Source of the DNA: CALFMR01 sp035550595
GTDB taxonomy: Bacteria > Acidobacteriota > Vicinamibacteria > Vicinamibacterales > SCN-69-37
Direction of reading: 5' to 3'
Assembly: GCA_035550595.1 (NCBI GenBank)
Contig: DASZOV010000126.1
Span: 1-17,056 of the forward strand
DNA length: 17,056 bases
Shown here: positions 13,817-17,056 of the stretch, one piece after another
How the letters are laid out: the number at the start of each line of letters is the position of its first letter
Numbering within the stretch: position 1 is the stretch's first letter
The notes under the pieces: generated by a model
The model's input: only the letters and a program-made list of their open reading frames with translations
The model's database searches: none
Told to the model about the DNA's origin: nothing
Position numbers and translations under genes: made by a program

Positions 13817-16800
13817 ATGACGAGGCGGCAGACCTGGCATGTGATCGGCTGCCTCATCGCGGCGCTCCTCGCCGTGCCCGCCGTCGCCAGCGCGCAGTAC
13901 TTCGGCCGCAACAAAGTTCAGTACCGCACGTTCCAGTTCCAGGTCCTCCAGACCGAGCACTTCGACATTCATTACTATCCGGAGGAAGAAGCCGCCGCGC
14001 ACCTCGTCGCGCGCATGGCCGAGCGCTGGTACGCGCGGCTCTCTCGCTTCTTCAGCCACGATCTGCGCGGACGGCAGCCGATCATCCTCTACGCCTCGCC
14101 AGCGCACTTCCGTCAGACGAACGCGATCGAGGGCCTCATCGGCGAAGGCACCGGCGGCGTCACCGAGGCGATGAAACGCCGCGTCGTCATTCCCATGGGC
14201 GGGTCGCTCGCCGACACGGACCACGTGCTCGGTCACGAGCTCGTGCACGCGTTCCAGTTCGACATCACGGGCGACGACCCACACGACAACGTCGGCACCG
14301 CGCCTGGCATCCTCGCGTATCCGCTCTGGTTCGTCGAGGGCATGGCGGAATATCTGTCGCTCGGCCCCGTCGACGCGCAGACCGCGATGTGGCTCCGCGA
14401 CGCGGCGCTCCGCGAGAAGCTGCCGCGGGTGCGCGATCTCGACAACCCGAAATACTTCCCGTACCGCTGGGGCCACGCCTTCTGGGCGTACATCGGCGCG
14501 AAGTACGGCGACGGCACGGTGGCCTCGCTCATTCGATCGGCGGCCAATCCGCGCTTCGATCTCGCGGGACTCGCGCGCCAGCTCGGCACCGATCCCGAGA
14601 CGCTCACCGCCGAATGGCACGACGCGATCGTCCGTCGCGCCGACGTCGTCGGACAGGCGCTCGGGCCGGTCGAGAGCCGTCCACGCCGCGTCATCGCGTC
14701 GGACGAGCACGTGTCGCAGTACAACGTCGGGCCGGAGATCAGTCCCGACGGCCGCGAGATCGCGTTCTTCTCGGAACGCGATCGCTTCTCGATCGATCTG
14801 TATCTCGCCGACGCGGCGACCGGCCACATCGAGCGCCGCCTGCTGCAGTCGGCGACCGATCCGCACTTCGAGAGTCTCGAGTTCCTCAACTCGGCCGGTG
14901 CGTGGAGTCCCGATGGGCGCACGCTCGCCATGACGGCGCTGCGCGGCGGACGTCCGATGCTCGTGCTCGTCAACCCGCGATCGGGCGGCGTGATGCGCGA
15001 GATCCCGCTCCAGGGCCTCGACGACGCGATCAATCCAAGTTATGCGCCCGACGGCCAGTCGATCGTGCTCGCCGGCAACGCCGGCGGACTGTTCGATCTC
15101 TATCGCTGTTGGCTCGCCGAGGACGGCCGTCTCGATCGGCTCACCGACGACGCGTATGCGGACCTGCAGCCGACGTTCACGCCCGACGGCCGGACGATCG
15201 TCTTCGTCACCGAGCGCTTCAGCACGAATCTCACGACGCTCCAAGCCGGCTCGCTGCGGCTGGCGGCGCTCGACACGACGACGCACGAAGTGCGGCCGAT
15301 TGCGGCATTCCTCACCGGCAAGCATCTCAGCCCGCAGGTCTCGGCCGACGGCCGCAAGGTGACGTTCATCGCGGATCCGGACGGCGTCAGCAATCTCTAT
15401 CGCATGCCGATCGACGGCGGACCGATCGAGCGGCTGTCGACCCTGCCGACTGGCGTCGCGGGCATCACGACGACGAGTCCGGCCTTGAGCGCGTCGCGCG
15501 CGACGGGGCGACTGGCGTTCAGCGTCTTCGAGAACGACGGCCACGCCATCTACGTGCTCGATCCTGAGGACACCGTGTCGCTCGTGCCGCCGGCCGCGTC
15601 GACCGAGGCGGCGCTTCTGCCGGGCTGGTCGCGACCGTCGGGCGACGTCGCGCATTTTCTCGCCGATTCGGCGCGCGGGCTGCCACCGGCTGGCGCGCGG
15701 GTGCCCTCCGAGCCGTATCGGCACAAGCTGTCGCTCGACGGCGTGGGCGAGCCGATGGTCTCGGGCACGATCAACGGCCTCTTCGGCACTGAGATCGTCG
15801 GCGGCATGTCGGCGCTCTTCAGCGACATGCTCGGCGACCGGACGCTCGGCGTCGGCGCGCAGATCGGTGGCCGCTGGTCGGATTTCGGCGCCAATCTCAC
15901 CTATTTCAATCGCAAGCACCGGTGGAACTGGGCGACGTCGATGGGCGTGACGCCGTACAGCGTCGGCTACTTCACGCGGACCGACAACGTCGACGCGGGG
16001 CAGTCGCAGGTGCAGGAAGTCATCGAGCGGCAGATCAGCCGCGGCATCGCGGGTGTCGCCGCCTATCCGTTCAATGTCGCGACGCGGCTCGAAGCCAGTG
16101 CCGGCGCCCAGATGGTGACGTTCGGTCAGGACGTGCGGACCGGGCTGTACTCGTTCGAGACGGGCGATCTCGTCAACGTCACGACCGAGCACGTCGACGG
16201 TGGTCCCGCGCTGTATCTGGCGAATGCCAGCACGGCGCTCGTCCACGACACGTCGTATTTCGGCGCCACGGCTCCGGTCTTCGGTTCGCGCTCGCGGCTC
16301 GAGATCGGACGCACGGCCGGTTCGCTCGACTACACGACGCTGCTCTTCGACTGGCGACGCTACTTCATGCCCGTTCGGCCGGTCACGATTGCCGTCCGCG
16401 CGCTGACGTTCGGCCGATATGGCGCGGACTCCGAGTTTCCGCGGCTCTCGGATCTCTACATCGGCTACCCGGAGTTCGTGCACGGCTACGGCGTCGGGTC
16501 GTTCACCGCGCTCGAATGTCTGGGTGGCGGCAACACGCCGGAGTGCGGCGTGTTCAACGATCTCATCGGCAGCCGTCTCGCGGTCGCGAACGTCGAGGTG
16601 CGCGCGCCACTCGCCGGGCTCTTCACGGGACGGCTCGAGTACGGACGGATCCCGGTGGATCTCGCGTTCTTCACGGACGCGGGCGTCACCTGGACGAGCA
16701 CGACACGCCCATCATTTGCCGGCGGCACGCGCGGCGTCGTCCGCAGCATCGGCGGCGCCGTCCGCGTCAACGTCTTCGGCCTGCTCGTCGTCGAACTCTC

Positions 16801-16870
16801 CGCGGCTCACCCCTACGACCGCGTCGAACGCGGCGTGCAGTGGCAGTTAGGAATTAGAGAGGGGTTCTGA
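13817..16870 (+). CDS. Exported gluzincin peptidase - PD40/TolB propeller - Omp85-like barrel fusion
   Basis: Predicted outer-membrane protein of 1017 residues. Order: signal peptide (1-27, cleavage near ASA-Q); a peptidase-MA-like domain (~30-275) with the zinc motif HELVH (140-144) and third-ligand candidate Glu174 in WFVEGMAEYLS; then at least five beta-propeller blades with PD40 motifs at SPDGREIAFF (309), SPDGRTLAM (364), APDGQSIVL (410), TPDGRTIVF (455) and SADGRKVTF (509). From ~640 to 1017 the region is rich in alternating strands and resembles the surface-antigen/Omp85 barrel, ending in phenylalanine as barrel proteins folded by BAM do. The start is set by AAGGAG 7 nt upstream of the ATG. 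All domains look intact, so it should be an active metalloprotease held at the outer membrane. Whether the peptidase faces the periplasm or the outside is not decided by sequence. Its substrate is unknown. It is divergent from yggX. Confidence 0.85.
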   Translation: MTRRQTWHVIGCLIAALLAVPAVASAQYFGRNKVQYRTFQFQVLQTEHFDIHYYPEEEAAAHLVARMAERWYARLSRFFSHDLRGRQPIILYASPAHFRQTNAIEGLIGEGTGGVTEAMKRRVVIPMGGSLADTDHVLGHELVHAFQFDITGDDPHDNVGTAPGILAYPLWFVEGMAEYLSLGPVDAQTAMWLRDAALREKLPRVRDLDNPKYFPYRWGHAFWAYIGAKYGDGTVASLIRSAANPRFDLAGLARQLGTDPETLTAEWHDAIVRRADVVGQALGPVESRPRRVIASDEHVSQYNVGPEISPDGREIAFFSERDRFSIDLYLADAATGHIERRLLQSATDPHFESLEFLNSAGAWSPDGRTLAMTALRGGRPMLVLVNPRSGGVMREIPLQGLDDAINPSYAPDGQSIVLAGNAGGLFDLYRCWLAEDGRLDRLTDDAYADLQPTFTPDGRTIVFVTERFSTNLTTLQAGSLRLAALDTTTHEVRPIAAFLTGKHLSPQVSADGRKVTFIADPDGVSNLYRMPIDGGPIERLSTLPTGVAGITTTSPALSASRATGRLAFSVFENDGHAIYVLDPEDTVSLVPPAASTEAALLPGWSRPSGDVAHFLADSARGLPPAGARVPSEPYRHKLSLDGVGEPMVSGTINGLFGTEIVGGMSALFSDMLGDRTLGVGAQIGGRWSDFGANLTYFNRKHRWNWATSMGVTPYSVGYFTRTDNVDAGQSQVQEVIERQISRGIAGVAAYPFNVATRLEASAGAQMVTFGQDVRTGLYSFETGDLVNVTTEHVDGGPALYLANASTALVHDTSYFGATAPVFGSRSRLEIGRTAGSLDYTTLLFDWRRYFMPVRPVTIAVRALTFGRYGADSEFPRLSDLYIGYPEFVHGYGVGSFTALECLGGGNTPECGVFNDLIGSRLAVANVEVRAPLAGLFTGRLEYGRIPVDLAFFTDAGVTWTSTTRPSFAGGTRGVVRSIGGAVRVNVFGLLVVELSAAHPYDRVERGVQWQLGIREGF

Positions 16871-16881
16871 CAGGGGACAGG

Positions 16882-16896
16882 ATCAAAAAAGTTGAT
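16882..16896 (+). repeat. Small hairpin (ATCAA-AAAAG-TTGAT) after the barrel gene
   Basis: Perfect 5-bp stem with a 5-nt loop, preceded by GGGGACAGG, starting 11 nt after the stop codon. Its AT-richness contrasts sharply with the neighbourhood. The stem is too weak and lacks a trailing T-run for a standard terminator; it may be the edge of a dispersed element. Confidence 0.4.
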
Positions 16897-16903
16897 ACCG
16901 CGA

Positions 16904-16966
16904 GGCCCCGAACGCAGTGAGGGCGCCGAAGCGCGTAGCGTTGGGGGTGGGGCCCCAACGCACTGC
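16904..16966 (+). repeat. REP-like palindromic cluster
   Basis: The arm GCGTTGGGG (16938-16946) pairs perfectly with CCCCAACGC (16953-16961; 9-bp stem, 6-nt loop). The same arm can instead pair with CCCCGAACGC (16906-16915) with one bulged G, enclosing a small GCGC-CGAA-GCGC hairpin (16923-16934). GCAGTG (16914-16919) also pairs with CACTGC (16961-16966). This is non-coding and typical of dispersed extragenic palindromes, though only one copy is in the window. The remaining bases to 17004 hold a single CGAACTT unit (16982-16988) and a GAGG ribosome-binding site. Confidence 0.6.
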
Positions 16967-17004
16967 AAAGAAGACGACTTGCGAACTTCAAGCATGAGGC
17001 TGTC

Positions 17005-17056
17005 ATGAAGCTCTTCTCCGTCGTCGCTCTCGCCGCCGCGCTCGTGGCGGCGCCTG
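17005..17056 (+). CDS. N-terminus of an exported protein (3' end outside window)
   Basis: Only 17 codons are visible: MKLFSVVALAAALVAAP, a clear Sec signal peptide start with one basic residue and a hydrophobic core. GAGG at 16996-16999 lies 5 nt before the ATG. A nearby ATG at 16994 opens only a four-codon reading frame ending at 17008. Function cannot be told. Confidence 0.6.
   Translation, partial: MKLFSVVALAAALVAAP

Noticed and set aside
13430..16483. 1017-codon open frame antisense to the peptidase-barrel gene
   Set aside because: It is a high-GC frame shadow: Arg/Glu/Asp-rich low-complexity translation with no domain. Only its last 95 codons (13430-13717, minus), lying outside the sense gene, are real, and they encode YggX.

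Overview
This is a GC-rich window from a Gram-negative bacterium. Outer-membrane components (a TolC-type channel and an Omp85-like barrel), the dense gene packing and the gene content would fit an Acidobacteriota (Vicinamibacteria-like) genome. That placement is inference from style and content; no rRNA or other marker gene is present to prove it. I see no phage, IS transposase, CRISPR array, tRNA or rRNA.

Layout. (1) 1-4033: a drug- or solute-efflux operon with a TolC-family outer-membrane protein (5' end cut off), an ABC ATPase and two ABC-2 permeases, joined by 4-bp start/stop overlaps. A DUF72/YecE-like TIM-barrel gene (4037-4759) follows 3 bp later. (2) 4746-5801, minus: a YheT-type alpha/beta hydrolase, tail-to-tail with DUF72. 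(3) 5900-7354, plus: a GT-C-like polytopic membrane protein, meeting head-on at its 3' end a five-gene minus-strand operon (11427 down to 7326). In transcription order that operon encodes an uncharacterised nucleotidyltransferase-like protein, a TPM-domain membrane protein with a glycine tail, a LemA lipoprotein, a DinB-family protein and a second polytopic membrane protein. (4) 11524-12513, plus: a YvcK/CofD-like protein, divergent from that operon. (5) 13717-12649, minus: YggX (iron trafficking/oxidative protection) followed by a stand-alone LigD-type 3'-phosphoesterase with a lysine/arginine-rich tail. (6) 13817-16870, plus: a 1017-aa exported protein joining a gluzincin-type peptidase domain, a PD40/TolB-like propeller and an Omp85-like barrel. 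(7) 17005 to the edge: the signal peptide of a truncated exported protein.

Non-coding structure is the other point of interest. Two copies of a composite repeat (five 7-bp units, a 4-nt spacer and an identical 19-nt hairpin-bearing block) lie in the 5802-5899 and 12514-12648 gaps. A different REP-like hairpin cluster fills 16871-17004. Three GTG-start genes (at 5801, 11427 and 11524) have a TAGAAT or CATAAT box ending 6-7 nt before the start codon and no obvious Shine-Dalgarno sequence, which suggests leaderless transcripts.

The genes work as several separate modules (envelope efflux, membrane glycosylation-like proteins, envelope LemA/TPM functions, sugar-nucleotide/cell-wall control by YvcK, DNA/iron damage control) rather than one pathway. 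The most unusual single protein is the peptidase-propeller-barrel fusion.
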